Of a stretch of DNA of 64,000 nucleotides, positions 33,790 to 42,285 are shown in pieces. Location of the stretch: positions 124,001 to 188,000 of the forward strand of contig NZ_KI519553.1 of the NCBI RefSeq assembly GCF_000483125.1. The letters are read 5' to 3'. The translations under genes were made by a program, and so were the position numbers. This DNA is from Atopobium fossor DSM 15642 (GTDB lineage Bacteria; Actinomycetota; Coriobacteriia; Coriobacteriales; Atopobiaceae). Within the stretch, counting starts at the first letter, position 1, and every line of letters starts with the position of its first letter. The notes beneath the pieces were generated by a model, which was not told the origin of the DNA, searched no databases, and saw nothing but the letters and a program-made list of their open reading frames with translations.

Positions 33790-35292
33790 TTAGGCTTGTG
33801 CACCAAACAAGCTGTTTTCAAAGCTATGAATGGCCTCGGCAAGAGGTTTATAGGTAGTCATATAGAACATCTTAAGCTTTTTAGACCTCTCCTTATTGGG
33901 TATATATTCAACGGTTTGAAGATTGTTGTAGACTTCAATGCCATTACGTTGTGCAGTGGTCATAATAGATCCACATGCTACCGCTTCGCTAAGACTGCAG
34001 CCTACAATTTTCTTATCTAGAAGATCAGCTTTTAGTTGCATCCATAAAGGATTTTGAAGAGCAGGTCCAATAACTTTAATAACTTCATAGTTGGAAAGTG
34101 CCATATGTGAATACAAGCCATAAAGCTCACATGCAACGCCAAGATGTACGGCAAAAAGCATATTGATACTCTGAGTGTTCTCGGTAAGGCCATAAAATAC
34201 ACCTCTTGCTTCACGTGAGCGCTGGGGAGGACCGCTACCACGTAGGTGTGGGATAAAAATTTCATTAGGGAGTATGAAGTTTTTATCTATGTATGTGTCA
34301 AAAAGCTGGGATAGTATGTTCTGGTTAAATGTCTCTAAAGAGATATTAAGCACTTCAAGAGCCCATTCAAATGAAAAGCCAGCAGTAGGCAATGATGCAT
34401 ACAGGGAGTAGGTGTTATCTTGAACGTACATCCCATTAGTAATTTGGCACTCATATTGATGCATGCCAATTTTTGGGTTATTTACTACGGCCAAAATGCC
34501 TTCTGAAGTGCCTGTGGAATTGAGTAACTCTTTGTTTGTTTGAAGCTGACAAGCAACCGAACCAGACATGTGATCATGTCCTGTTACTGCGACTTGACAC
34601 TTTTCAGAGATGCCTGTGGTTTGCGCTACTGAACTCTTAATAAAGCCTCTAAAAGTTCCACTTTTAACAAGAGGAGGAAAAAGTGTATGAGGTAGCTCAA
34701 AATAATCTAGAATTTCGCTGGATATCTTAAGGGTATTGATATCAAGAACGGCAGTACGCGACGCTAAAGTAACATCCTGACCGACAGTATCGCATAGAAC
34801 CCAGGCGATAAAATCAGCCATAGGAAGCCAGGTTTTATTGGTAAGTGAAATGCCGTATTTACGAAGCCAAAGAATTTTAAAAAGTGCTGAGTTTGCGTGT
34901 ACAGGAATTCCTGTAATGCGATAGAGCCATTGCTCTTTGTTGGATTGTATAAGCTCGTTTACAAACTCACTGCCACGCTTATCAAACCAGCAAATTGAGG
35001 TATCTGAATAGGTGTTATTACCATCAATAAGAACACCAGACTCACCAATACTTGCAACCGAGATAAAAGCAATGGTTTCTTGGTTTTGAAGGGCATACTT
35101 TGCGCAATTAGCAAGCTGTATAAACAGCAGATTGAGCAGTTGAGGGATGTCGTAATCAACATTGGTGCCAGCAACAAGTTTAGGGCTTGCAAATTTGCCA
35201 ATATATACAGGCTCACAATTGGGCAAGCTGCAAAGCACAACCTTGCTGTTGGTTGTACCAATATCTATACCAATGGCATACGACACAACCAA
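33790..35292 (-). CDS. FGGY-family carbohydrate kinase
   Basis: A 500-residue FGGY kinase with phosphate loop GIDIGTTNSKVVL, SICWFDKRG, the hinge block VTGHDHMSG and STGTSEG. It differs from xylulokinase (no QMHG/LWND block) and is nearer to the fuculokinase-like uncharacterised branch. Start is a TTG at 35292 with AAAGGGA upstream; a GTG two codons in is an alternative. It follows the galactitol-type IIC gene by 86 bases. In classical galactitol catabolism the kinase step is PfkA/LacC-like, so an FGGY kinase here points to a different ketose or polyol. Substrate unknown. Confidence 0.85.
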   Translation of the reverse strand: MVVSYAIGIDIGTTNSKVVLCSLPNCEPVYIGKFASPKLVAGTNVDYDIPQLLNLLFIQLANCAKYALQNQETIAFISVASIGESGVLIDGNNTYSDTSICWFDKRGSEFVNELIQSNKEQWLYRITGIPVHANSALFKILWLRKYGISLTNKTWLPMADFIAWVLCDTVGQDVTLASRTAVLDINTLKISSEILDYFELPHTLFPPLVKSGTFRGFIKSSVAQTTGISEKCQVAVTGHDHMSGSVACQLQTNKELLNSTGTSEGILAVVNNPKIGMHQYECQITNGMYVQDNTYSLYASLPTAGFSFEWALEVLNISLETFNQNILSQLFDTYIDKNFILPNEIFIPHLRGSGPPQRSREARGVFYGLTENTQSINMLFAVHLGVACELYGLYSHMALSNYEVIKVIGPALQNPLWMQLKADLLDKKIVGCSLSEAVACGSIMTTAQRNGIEVYNNLQTVEYIPNKERSKKLKMFYMTTYKPLAEAIHSFENSLFGAQA

Positions 35293-35378
35293 ATCATCCC
35301 TTTCTTTTTCTAAAAGGGGGCGCTGGGTTTTTGTTATACACCAGCGCCCGAATCATTACCTACCTAGTGTAGTGCACA

Positions 35379-36758
35379 TTAGTTTGCTGCTACTGTCTCG
35401 TCCTCGAGGTACGCATGTTTGTGGGTTACCTTCCAGGTAAAAGCAACAAGAACAATGGTTACAATAGCAAGAATGATGGCGATAAAGTTACCAGAGAACA
35501 CCTGGTAAATGAGGTAACGGAATGGGTTACCACCATCAAGAAATGCAGTTACCAAACTGCCGCTAGTAGCGGTATCGTACCCAACATTGTTAGCAAGTTG
35601 TGTGATAAGGGGGGCAGCTGCAGAGCAGATGAGTAAATCACCAATGAGGCAGGGGATAGCAATAATAACAGCACGAATAATGTTTTGATCGCAAGCAACA
35701 ACAATCATAGAACAGAATACAGCCATGTTAGACAGGTCTGCTACTGGTAAGGTTTGGTTGCCTGGGATGATGAATGCCAACATAATAGCAATGGGGGTCA
35801 ATAGCAGGCCAGTGGAGATAATAGCAGGATTACCAATTGCAACTGCAATATCAAGACCGATATAAAAATCTGCGCGGTCTGGGAAGCGCTTTGCCATAAA
35901 CTCCTTAACACCATCTGAGATAGGAATGAGACCATCCATAAGAATACGAACCATTCTGGGTAGGATGTACATAACTGCGCCAAGGTTAATAGCAAGACCA
36001 AGGAGATTTTTTACATCGTAGCCAGCAAGAAGGCCAAGCAAAATACCAAGCATAAAACCAATCATCATGGGCTCACCAAAGATACCAAGACGTTTTTGAA
36101 TGGTTTCAGGGTCAGCATGAAGCCTATTAATACCAGGAATTTTATCCAATACCCAGTTGCCCAAAAGGCCAATGGGGAAGAAAACGGCACTAGAAAGTGT
36201 TGGTAGAGAAATGCCAGGAAGGTTGCAATACTTTTGAGCAAGAGGTGCACACCAATCACCAATTTTAAGGATAACTACTGCAGCAATAGCAGCACCAACA
36301 AGACCGAGAAAGAAGTTACCCGTTGCAACATATACTAACGATCCAGCAAATGCAAAGTGCCAGTAGTTCCAGATATCAACATCAATAGTTTTAGTCCATT
36401 TAAAGGCAAGCATAACAAGATTGATAATTAGCGTAAGCACAATTGCAAATGGTGCGATAGGGGAGCCCCATGTGATGGCTGATAAAGGAGCCCATCCAAG
36501 ATCTACGGCTGGAAGATTGAGACCAGTACGAACAACGATTGCTTGTGCAGCAGGACCTACCTGAGCGCCCATAAGACTAAAGATGGTAAAAACACCAACA
36601 AAACCAACGCCCACTACCAAAGCAGATCTGAAAGCTTTAGCAGGCTTAATACGAAAAACTAACGCTAGAACAAAAATAACAATTGGCAGCATTACGGTTG
36701 CACCAAAACCAAGAACGTACTGCACTGCATTAAGCAGTGGAGTAACCATGCCTTCCAT
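35379..36758 (-). CDS. gatC: PTS galactitol-family IIC component
   Basis: A 459-residue membrane protein of the GatC family with about ten to twelve hydrophobic segments. Blocks such as LDLGWAPLSAITWGSPIAPF, IPGINRLHADPETIQKRLGI and GEPMMIGFMLGILLGLLAGYD are typical. GGGAGG precedes the ATG. It works with the IIB at 36841. The family also carries arabitol, ribitol or xylitol in some Gram-positives, so galactitol is only one option. No IIA gene of this family is in the window. Confidence 0.9.
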   Translation of the reverse strand: MEGMVTPLLNAVQYVLGFGATVMLPIVIFVLALVFRIKPAKAFRSALVVGVGFVGVFTIFSLMGAQVGPAAQAIVVRTGLNLPAVDLGWAPLSAITWGSPIAPFAIVLTLIINLVMLAFKWTKTIDVDIWNYWHFAFAGSLVYVATGNFFLGLVGAAIAAVVILKIGDWCAPLAQKYCNLPGISLPTLSSAVFFPIGLLGNWVLDKIPGINRLHADPETIQKRLGIFGEPMMIGFMLGILLGLLAGYDVKNLLGLAINLGAVMYILPRMVRILMDGLIPISDGVKEFMAKRFPDRADFYIGLDIAVAIGNPAIISTGLLLTPIAIMLAFIIPGNQTLPVADLSNMAVFCSMIVVACDQNIIRAVIIAIPCLIGDLLICSAAAPLITQLANNVGYDTATSGSLVTAFLDGGNPFRYLIYQVFSGNFIAIILAIVTIVLVAFTWKVTHKHAYLEDETVAAN

Positions 36759-36840
36759 TTTTCCTCCCTTAATATGAGCTATTTTCAGCGCATGTCAGGC
36801 TTATGTTCATGTGGCCTGCGATGCGATTTACTTCTGGTGT

Positions 36841-37122
36841 TTATCGCAGATAGTCTGCAATCTTTTTGAGAGTCTCATCCATGCCAAAACCAGTGAGTAA
36901 GTTAATTGCGTTTACGACGGGGATTTGCACGTCATATGGAATATTAGTTGTAGCAACAATAAGGTCAAAATCCTCTGCAATCTGAGGCACGCTTGCAACA
37001 TTACGCTGATCAAAGTCAAAATCAATACCTTGTTCCTTGCAATACTCAATGACTTTCTCTTCGGCGATAGTTGAGGTCGCAATACCAGTTGCACAAACAA
37101 ATAGAACTTTTTTCTTAGCCAT
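36841..37122 (-). CDS. gatB: PTS galactitol-family IIB component
   Basis: A 93-residue IIB protein, full length. The phosphocysteine is Cys10 in the loop VLFVCATGIATSTIAEEK, exactly at the end of the first strand as in GatB. GAGGAG precedes the ATG. It accepts phosphate from a IIA protein and passes it to the substrate through GatC. The partner IIA must be encoded elsewhere. Confidence 0.92.
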   Translation of the reverse strand: MAKKKVLFVCATGIATSTIAEEKVIEYCKEQGIDFDFDQRNVASVPQIAEDFDLIVATTNIPYDVQIPVVNAINLLTGFGMDETLKKIADYLR

Positions 37123-37198
37123 TGTGACTCCTCTTTCTATGAGCTTTGCTTGATTCTTGTTAGTGCTGATCGTCTACTAGCTTCTTTGTGAAGCATAT

Positions 37199-38032
37199 TT
37201 ATGCATTAATTGCCATTGTTTTGTTATAAGCAACTTCGGTAACTGCCGCACGTGCATCAAGAAGCACAGAAGCAAGATTTGCTTCGTTGGGGTTTTCTTG
37301 GTGTCGCTTTGCAACAGCACGAATAAATGCTTGACGTAAGTCACTTGCAATATTGATCTTAATCATGTTGTAATCGCGCATGGCACGCAGAGTCTCATCG
37401 GGAATGCCAGAACCGCCATGTAGTACGAGAGGCACTGGACTTACTGCCACAATCTCTTTAAGGCAATCAAGGTCAATCTTTGGTTTTTCTTCGAGACCGT
37501 GTACATTACCAATAGAGACAGCCAAAAGGTCACAACCAGTACGCTCACAAAACTCAGCTACTTGATTGGGGTTGGTATGGCTATCGGCTTCAGACACATG
37601 ATCATCTTCCTTGCCTTTAATAGCACCAAGTTCGGCTTCTACTGGTACACCATAGCAATGAGCAAAGTCGACTGCCTGACGAGAAAAGCGGATATTTTCT
37701 TCAAAGGGAAGCGCAGCACCATCAATCATGACAGATGTAAAGCCTGCCATGACGGCCTGACGAACGTCTTCCAGAGTTTTGCCATGGTCGAGATGAAGTG
37801 CAAAGGGGGTGATGTACTTCTCTGCGGCCATGGCAGTAGTCTGCGCAATGTAGTCATAGCCGGTAAGCTTAACGTTAGTTGGAGCAATCTGTACAATGCC
37901 AGGCATGCCCGCTTTCTCAAATGCATCCATGATTGCAAGTGTCATTTCCACATTTGTCGTATTATATGCAGGAAGTATGACATTGTTTTTCTTGGCGATT
38001 GTCACCAATTCATTCATATTTACTAGTGGCAT
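37199..38032 (-). CDS. gatY: Class II fructose/tagatose-bisphosphate aldolase (GatY/KbaY type)
   Basis: A 277-residue zinc aldolase of the GatY/KbaY/FbaA family: ILPAYNTTNVEMTLAIMDA, LHLDHGKT (catalytic Asp, zinc His), EAELGAIKG, IGNVHG (zinc His), VLHGGSGIPDE (zinc His) and KINIASDLR (phosphate site) are in the right order. The ATG at 38032 follows GAGAGGA and lies 20 bases after the GntR stop; the frame to 38119 overlaps that gene and is rejected. It cleaves a ketose (bis)phosphate into dihydroxyacetone phosphate and an aldehyde. Co-location with an FGGY kinase suggests the kinase makes its substrate. No GatZ-like partner is present, and the symbol reflects resemblance only. Confidence 0.88.
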   Translation of the reverse strand: MPLVNMNELVTIAKKNNVILPAYNTTNVEMTLAIMDAFEKAGMPGIVQIAPTNVKLTGYDYIAQTTAMAAEKYITPFALHLDHGKTLEDVRQAVMAGFTSVMIDGAALPFEENIRFSRQAVDFAHCYGVPVEAELGAIKGKEDDHVSEADSHTNPNQVAEFCERTGCDLLAVSIGNVHGLEEKPKIDLDCLKEIVAVSPVPLVLHGGSGIPDETLRAMRDYNMIKINIASDLRQAFIRAVAKRHQENPNEANLASVLLDARAAVTEVAYNKTMAINA

Positions 38033-38052
38033 AGTGTAGTGTCCTCTCCGTA

Positions 38053-38790
38053 TTACTGCGCCCTTAATAAAACAGTTCCAACGACATATCTGTTGGCGCG
38101 TAGCCAAACATTTCCCCACTCAGTAGGAGTGTTGTCGCTATAAAAGATGTGCTGCTCGAGATGAAGAACGGGGGCAGATTCATCAATTTGAAGTATGTTG
38201 CCGCGTTGCTCGCCAGCTACTTTTGCAGCATATTTAGCACGAGAAAAACCAATCTTTTTTCCGGAGCATTTCTCGATACTTTGAAAGAGAGCTTCGTCTT
38301 CAAAGTTGACCTTATCTAGACCAGGGCAGTGGGCAAGGCTTACTCGATTTTCTATATACATAATGGGCTCATCTTCAACACAGCGAACGCGCTTAAGTAG
38401 CAATACTGGGTCTCCGACTGAGATGAAGAGTTTTTCACTGATAAAAAAATCTGCTGAGATGATTTCTTTACTTAGTACACGAGTTTTAAAATCAATATTT
38501 TGAGCTTTTAGAGATTCTGCAAAAGACAAAAGCGTATTACCTGATGGGTGAGAGATGGTATTGCGATTTACTACAAATGTGCCACGACCACGGTGTTGAA
38601 TAAGAATGCCTTCTTTAACGAGGATGGAAATACCTCTTTTGATAGATCCACGACTCATACCAAGTGCTTCACATAGCTCAAACTCGGTTGGGATTTTTTC
38701 TCCAACTTCCCACTCGCGATTGTATATTTTTTCGCGAATATAATTTGCAACTTGCGTATGTAATGGAATGGAGCTAACGGGTTTTAACAT
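38053..38790 (-). CDS. GntR/HutC-family sugar regulator (UTRA domain), copy 2
   Basis: A 245-residue repressor, paralogous to the GntR at 32917. Winged helix at residues ~8-70 (IPLHTQVANYIREKIYNREW, KIPTEFELCEALGMSRGSIK), UTRA domain ~85-245 (LLKRVRCVEDEPIMYIENRV, WGNVWLRANRYVVGTVLLR). AGAGAGGAT precedes the ATG at 38790. First gene of the minus-strand cluster, directly upstream of the aldolase. Palindromes at 38870-38891 and 38941-38973 lie in front of it and could be its operators. Two related repressors on one cluster may read two different sugar phosphates. Confidence 0.9.
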   Translation of the reverse strand: MLKPVSSIPLHTQVANYIREKIYNREWEVGEKIPTEFELCEALGMSRGSIKRGISILVKEGILIQHRGRGTFVVNRNTISHPSGNTLLSFAESLKAQNIDFKTRVLSKEIISADFFISEKLFISVGDPVLLLKRVRCVEDEPIMYIENRVSLAHCPGLDKVNFEDEALFQSIEKCSGKKIGFSRAKYAAKVAGEQRGNILQIDESAPVLHLEQHIFYSDNTPTEWGNVWLRANRYVVGTVLLRAQ

Positions 38791-38869
38791 GTTAATCCTC
38801 TCTCTACAATGAGAATAAATATTTATATACAAATGAGACAAGTTCAAAATTATTGTACATTTATTGAAG

Positions 38870-38891
38870 TGCTTAAAAATATATTTAAGCA
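38870..38891. promoter_or_regulatory. Inverted repeat TGCTTAAA/TTTAAGCA
   Basis: Perfect 8-bp arms at 38870-38877 and 38884-38891 with a 6-base AT spacer, 80 bases upstream of the second GntR gene. It is a candidate operator or part of the promoter region of the galactitol-type cluster. Confidence 0.45.
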
Positions 38892-38940
38892 GGTATATAG
38901 CTAAATATTTTAGTTATAAACTATGTAATATACGAAATAG

Positions 38941-38973
38941 ACATTACTATACAAATAGTTTGTATAGTAATGT
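38941..38973. promoter_or_regulatory. Perfect 33-nt palindrome in gene-poor region
   Basis: Arms ACATTACTATACAAA (38941-38955) and TTTGTATAGTAATGT (38959-38973) around TAG, 15 bp without mismatch. It lies 150 bases upstream of the second GntR gene. No T-run follows on either strand, so it is not a terminator. The same overall length as the palindrome at 33715 but a different sequence, consistent with two GntR paralogues using distinct sites. Confidence 0.55.
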
Positions 38974-39668
38974 TGTACAAATTGTCTGTTCTGCCGGAAA
39001 AATTTTTTAAAGTTATGTCTCCTATAACTATTTAGGGTTCCACAAACGGTAGAAAAATAGACATAAACGGTATAGTAGTTAAAAATTATGCAGCTAATGT
39101 AAGCTTCTAGGTTAGTTGTCCTGATGTAGGGACATCCATTACAGATGCGTGTTATATCCTTTTCTTGCAAGATGAAAGAAAGTATTTGAAAAATCTCACT
39201 CTTATCGTAGGAGGTTGTCAGTTTAATGGTGCAAGAGAGTTTCTTGTTGCTGAAAAAGATTTACTTGATAATAATGCTTTGATCCTTGATGTTTTACAAC
39301 AACTAAGTTGGGTTTCTAGGTCAAAGTAATACACTCAATCAATAAGACCAACCGTTGGTCGATTTGAAAAATAGCTTAAATAGGGTGATTACTTCTGAAA
39401 CTTACGCTCATGACTTTCTCCCTTCTGCGTTTTCTGGGAAAAGCGTTTATTGCCTTTCGTCTTGTTTCCCGTACATAGGGATGATCCCGATGCCCGTAAA
39501 TAACGTTAATTTAAGCAAAATACCTAGATACTCTGGATATAATACAAACAATGAAGTCCGTTAGTTTTTGAGCTTGGTATGGGCAACGTGTGTAGAGTAA
39601 AAAGAATTAGCTCGAACTAGTCCTTTTTGTTTAACTCTTTACCAACCATCCTATTGGTAGACGGTTAT
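38974..39668. other. Gene-poor AT-rich stretch with debris
   Basis: Between the second GntR promoter region and the Fic gene I find no intact gene. It contains a 73-codon coding-like remnant (39111-39329, listed separately), a GACCAAC/GTTGGTC dyad at 39346-39360 and short AT-rich frames that do not look coding (for example the minus-strand 38910-39170 frame, rich in Tyr, Asn and Phe). Likely a decayed accessory region. Confidence 0.6.
39111..39329 (+). pseudogene. Start-less coding-like remnant (73 codons)
   Basis: After an in-frame TAG at 39108 the frame stays open to a TAA at 39327. It reads like a real protein end: QDERKYLKNLTLIVGG, then CQFNGAREFLVAEKDLLDNN and ALILDVLQQLSWVSRSK, with balanced composition unlike the surrounding AT-rich sequence. 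There is no in-frame start codon of ATG or GTG type with a binding site. I do not recognise the family. Most likely the 3' end of a deleted gene. Confidence 0.4.
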
Positions 39669-40421
39669 ATGGACATATTTTCTTATATGCGCAGTAATTC
39701 TCAGTGGTTTGAGGATTTTATTACACGCTCTACCTATCACTCAAATGCCATTGAGGGTTCAACGCTTTCCTTTGCAGATACCTATGCGATTTTATGGAAT
39801 GACAGTTCCATGAAAGTAAGCGCTACTGCCCGAGAGCTTTATGATGTCATTAACCATAAATATGCTCTTCAAATAGCACTTCAAACGCCTCATGAGCAGC
39901 TTACTGAGCGACTTATTAAAGATATTGCTATCCAAATTAATAAGAATATCAATGATATTGATGGTTATAGAAAAACCCAAGTTTATATCCGCTCAAGTGA
40001 GTATATCCCACCTAAGGCATCTGAGATAAACCAGCTTATGCAACAGTTGCTCTATAACCATACCCATACGATGTATGACAGTGTGTTTGAAAAAGAAGCT
40101 GCATTTCATATTACCTTTGAGCATATACATCCCTTTGTTGATGGGAATGGTCGTACAGGGCGTATTTTACTCAACCGAGCTCTTATTGCTGCAGGAGTTG
40201 CCCCTATTGTTATCCCTGTTGAATCAAAACGCATCTATCTTGAGTCCATAGAATCTTATGATACAAAAGGACTTGCAAAACTTATAGAAAGCCTATCTGC
40301 ACAGGAAATGCTGCGAATGAAAGAGCAAGCACAAAGCCAAGAAGAATTTGAAGCTGGTATTCCAAGCGCTTCTAAAATTAACAAGAAAGTATCAGATATT
40401 TTTAATAATAAGCAAAACTGA
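39669..40421 (+). CDS. Fic-domain protein with N-terminal inhibitory helix
   Basis: A 250-residue Fic protein. The catalytic motif is HPFVDGNGRTGR (residues 154-165), intact with the catalytic His154. The N-terminal inhibitory motif SNAIEG (residues 25-30, Glu29) marks a class II, self-inhibited Fic that needs no separate antitoxin. Such enzymes move AMP from ATP onto a target protein hydroxyl. The ATG at 39669 fits the family N-terminus; its ribosome binding site is weak, and a TTG at 39627 gives a longer frame. It sits in a debris-filled stretch with no partner gene, so it may be a horizontally gained orphan. Target unknown. Confidence 0.88.
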   Translation: MDIFSYMRSNSQWFEDFITRSTYHSNAIEGSTLSFADTYAILWNDSSMKVSATARELYDVINHKYALQIALQTPHEQLTERLIKDIAIQINKNINDIDGYRKTQVYIRSSEYIPPKASEINQLMQQLLYNHTHTMYDSVFEKEAAFHITFEHIHPFVDGNGRTGRILLNRALIAAGVAPIVIPVESKRIYLESIESYDTKGLAKLIESLSAQEMLRMKEQAQSQEEFEAGIPSASKINKKVSDIFNNKQN

Positions 40422-40432
40422 AAAAAGAATAC

Positions 40433-40558
40433 TCAAAGTTCATAACGTTTTCCAGCAATGAAGGTATATGTGTGTCTATAGTCAGAAATTTCTCTTTTCA
40501 AAGCTTCTACGTTACTAGAGGTTTGTTTGGCTCGGTTTTGTAAGAACTCTAAAATATG
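40433..40558 (-). pseudogene. Start-less coding-like remnant (42 codons)
   Basis: On the minus strand, after a TAG, the frame is open to TGA at 40433 and reads HILEFLQNRAKQTSSNVEAL then KREISDYRHTYTFIAGKRYEL. The composition and helical pattern look like the C-terminus of a real protein. No start codon is present. It lies between the Fic gene and the DUF3021-like gene and converges with Fic. Family not recognised; a gene remnant is the simplest reading. Confidence 0.35.
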
Positions 40559-40642
40559 CTATGAGCTTAATCAGTGTGCTTCATGACAATCAGTTTTGGA
40601 GCGGCTCTGTTTTGATTAATAATTTAGCAAAGGTGAGTTTTA

Positions 40643-41104
40643 ATGAACTTAAAAACGAAGGTTATAAAAAACGGATTTTTCCGAGGATTGATTACGTTAG
40701 GCATCATGGGATGTATAACTTATTTTTCAGAAGCTACACAACAACAATCTTTAATGAGTGCAACCATTATTTCAACTGCTATTGCTGCAGCAAGCATAAT
40801 TTATGATTACGATGTTTGGTCAGTGAAAAAGAAAATTATAGTTCACACGATTATGATGCTGTTTACCGTATATCCGGCATTAGTAATCAGTGGGTGGTTC
40901 GATACCTCACACTGGACTGGCTACTTAATTATATTAGGCTCATTCGCTGCCTGTGGTTGCACGTTTGCTAGCATTGGCTATGTAATAAGTCGTTATATTT
41001 TGAAGAATGTCCCTGTAAAAATCAGGATGACTAGTTTTAATTTATTACTAATGCCTTTTCAAACTCCTGTTTTTATCAGCCATAAAACTCAATTACAGTC
41101 ATAA
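40643..41104 (+). CDS. DUF3021-like membrane protein
   Basis: A 153-residue protein with four hydrophobic helices (about residues 12-30, 38-55, 68-88 and 95-118), the layout of DUF3021. Those proteins are normally encoded right after a LytTR-type DNA-binding regulator and repress it. No LytTR gene is present here; only short coding-like debris precedes it. AAGGTGAG lies before the ATG. The last ~30 residues look irregular, so the C-terminus may be altered. Possibly an orphaned partner left after the regulator was lost. Confidence 0.6.
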   Translation: MNLKTKVIKNGFFRGLITLGIMGCITYFSEATQQQSLMSATIISTAIAAASIIYDYDVWSVKKKIIVHTIMMLFTVYPALVISGWFDTSHWTGYLIILGSFAACGCTFASIGYVISRYILKNVPVKIRMTSFNLLLMPFQTPVFISHKTQLQS

Positions 41105-41170
41105 AAGCGGCAATGCCTATCCAATAAGGACTAATATAGAGATGTCCGCCAACGTGGAAAGAGGAATGCT

Positions 41171-41698
41171 ATGAATGACGTTATCAAGGCCTTAAAAGAG
41201 CGCAGGAGCATTCGTTCGTTTAAGTCGGAGATGCCTTCCAAAGAAGATATTAAGCAGATTATCGAAGCTGGCCTGTATGCGGCCAGTGGTAAGGGCCAGC
41301 AAGCAGCTATTATTCTGGCGGTCACCAATAAAGAGTTGCGCACTAAACTTTCCCAAATCAATTGCACAATTGGTGGCTTTAAGGAAGGTATGGATCCCTT
41401 TTATGGTGCACCCGTTATTTTGATTGTGCTTGCCAATAAAAACTGGCCCACGCATGTATATGACGGCAGTCTGGTTATGGACAACATGATGTTGGCAGCT
41501 CACTCACTTGGCTTGGGAAGCATCTGGATTCATCGTGCTAAAGAAACTTTCGAGAAGTCCGAGTATCAGCAACTCCTTAAGGACTTGGGTGTCGAGGGAG
41601 AATGGGAAGGCATTGGTAACTGCGCTATTGGCTATATCGATGGTGGAATTCCTAGGGCAGTTGCCCGTAAAGACAATCGAGTCTTTTGGGTTGAGTAG
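41171..41698 (+). CDS. Nitroreductase-family flavoprotein
   Basis: A 175-residue single-domain FMN nitroreductase. The N-terminal FMN block is KALKERRSIRSFKSEMPSKED; AGLYAASGKGQQAA and NMMLAAHSLGLGSIWIHRAKE are family blocks; the C-terminal GYIDGG closes the pattern. It reduces nitro compounds or quinones with NAD(P)H, or acts in flavin metabolism. AGAGGA precedes the ATG. Stand-alone except for the small unknown gene 57 bases downstream, with which it may be co-transcribed. Confidence 0.9.
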   Translation: MNDVIKALKERRSIRSFKSEMPSKEDIKQIIEAGLYAASGKGQQAAIILAVTNKELRTKLSQINCTIGGFKEGMDPFYGAPVILIVLANKNWPTHVYDGSLVMDNMMLAAHSLGLGSIWIHRAKETFEKSEYQQLLKDLGVEGEWEGIGNCAIGYIDGGIPRAVARKDNRVFWVE

Positions 41699-41755
41699 CT
41701 CATACGTCACAGATTTTATCAGCCTCTTCTAAAAAAAGATCCAAAAGGAGATCCA

Positions 41756-42121
41756 ATGAGCGTGGATTTGAATTTTTGGAAGTACAAGGCAAACGTTGCA
41801 CATGATCATGCAGCGGTGTATCGGGCGGCATGTTGCGATGGAGAGCTGTTGGTAGAATTGGAATTTCTTCCCGTCGATCAGATTTTGAAAAAAGTGAATA
41901 AGTGTTTTTCCAGTTGGATCACCCATGATGGGGACAAAGATTTTGAGAAAGACGGTCGGGGAGCTTTTCAAATTTTTACCACCCCTCAGATTGTTCGATT
42001 TGATTGCTATGGCATGCAAGGGGATGACATGAACGCGCTCATAGATATCTTGGCTGGTTTTGGGTGTCCTTTATATGATCCTCAAGTTTCAACAAGGTTT
42101 GATGCTTGGACGGACAGATAA
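41756..42121 (+). CDS. Hypothetical small soluble protein
   Basis: A 121-residue soluble protein starting MSVDLNFWKYK with AAAGGAGAT before the ATG. No signal, membrane segment or known motif. Trp/Phe-rich N-terminus and a mixed alpha/beta pattern suggest a compact domain, perhaps like small barrel proteins found near immunity or stress genes, but I do not recognise it. It follows the nitroreductase by 57 bases. Function not proposed. Confidence 0.7.
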   Translation: MSVDLNFWKYKANVAHDHAAVYRAACCDGELLVELEFLPVDQILKKVNKCFSSWITHDGDKDFEKDGRGAFQIFTTPQIVRFDCYGMQGDDMNALIDILAGFGCPLYDPQVSTRFDAWTDR

Positions 42122-42285
42122 GTTCTGAGCCAGCGCCAGGACAAGCATCAATTTGCCAGCCTATACAATAATTTTCTTATTGTATGCATAAATAGTGTAT
42201 AAAAATACAAATTTAGGCAGTATTACCTTACAAAGGCTCTATTATAAAGTCGTTTTGTCAGCACTCAATTTTGGAGGAGAAGAGC

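Noticed and set aside
38910-39170. 86-codon minus-strand frame in the gene-poor region
   Set aside because: Very rich in Tyr, Asn, Phe and Ile as expected of random AT-rich DNA, crosses a perfect palindrome, and has no ribosome binding site.
39355-39564. 69-codon plus-strand frame before the Fic gene
   Set aside because: No binding site, no family-like pattern and irregular composition.
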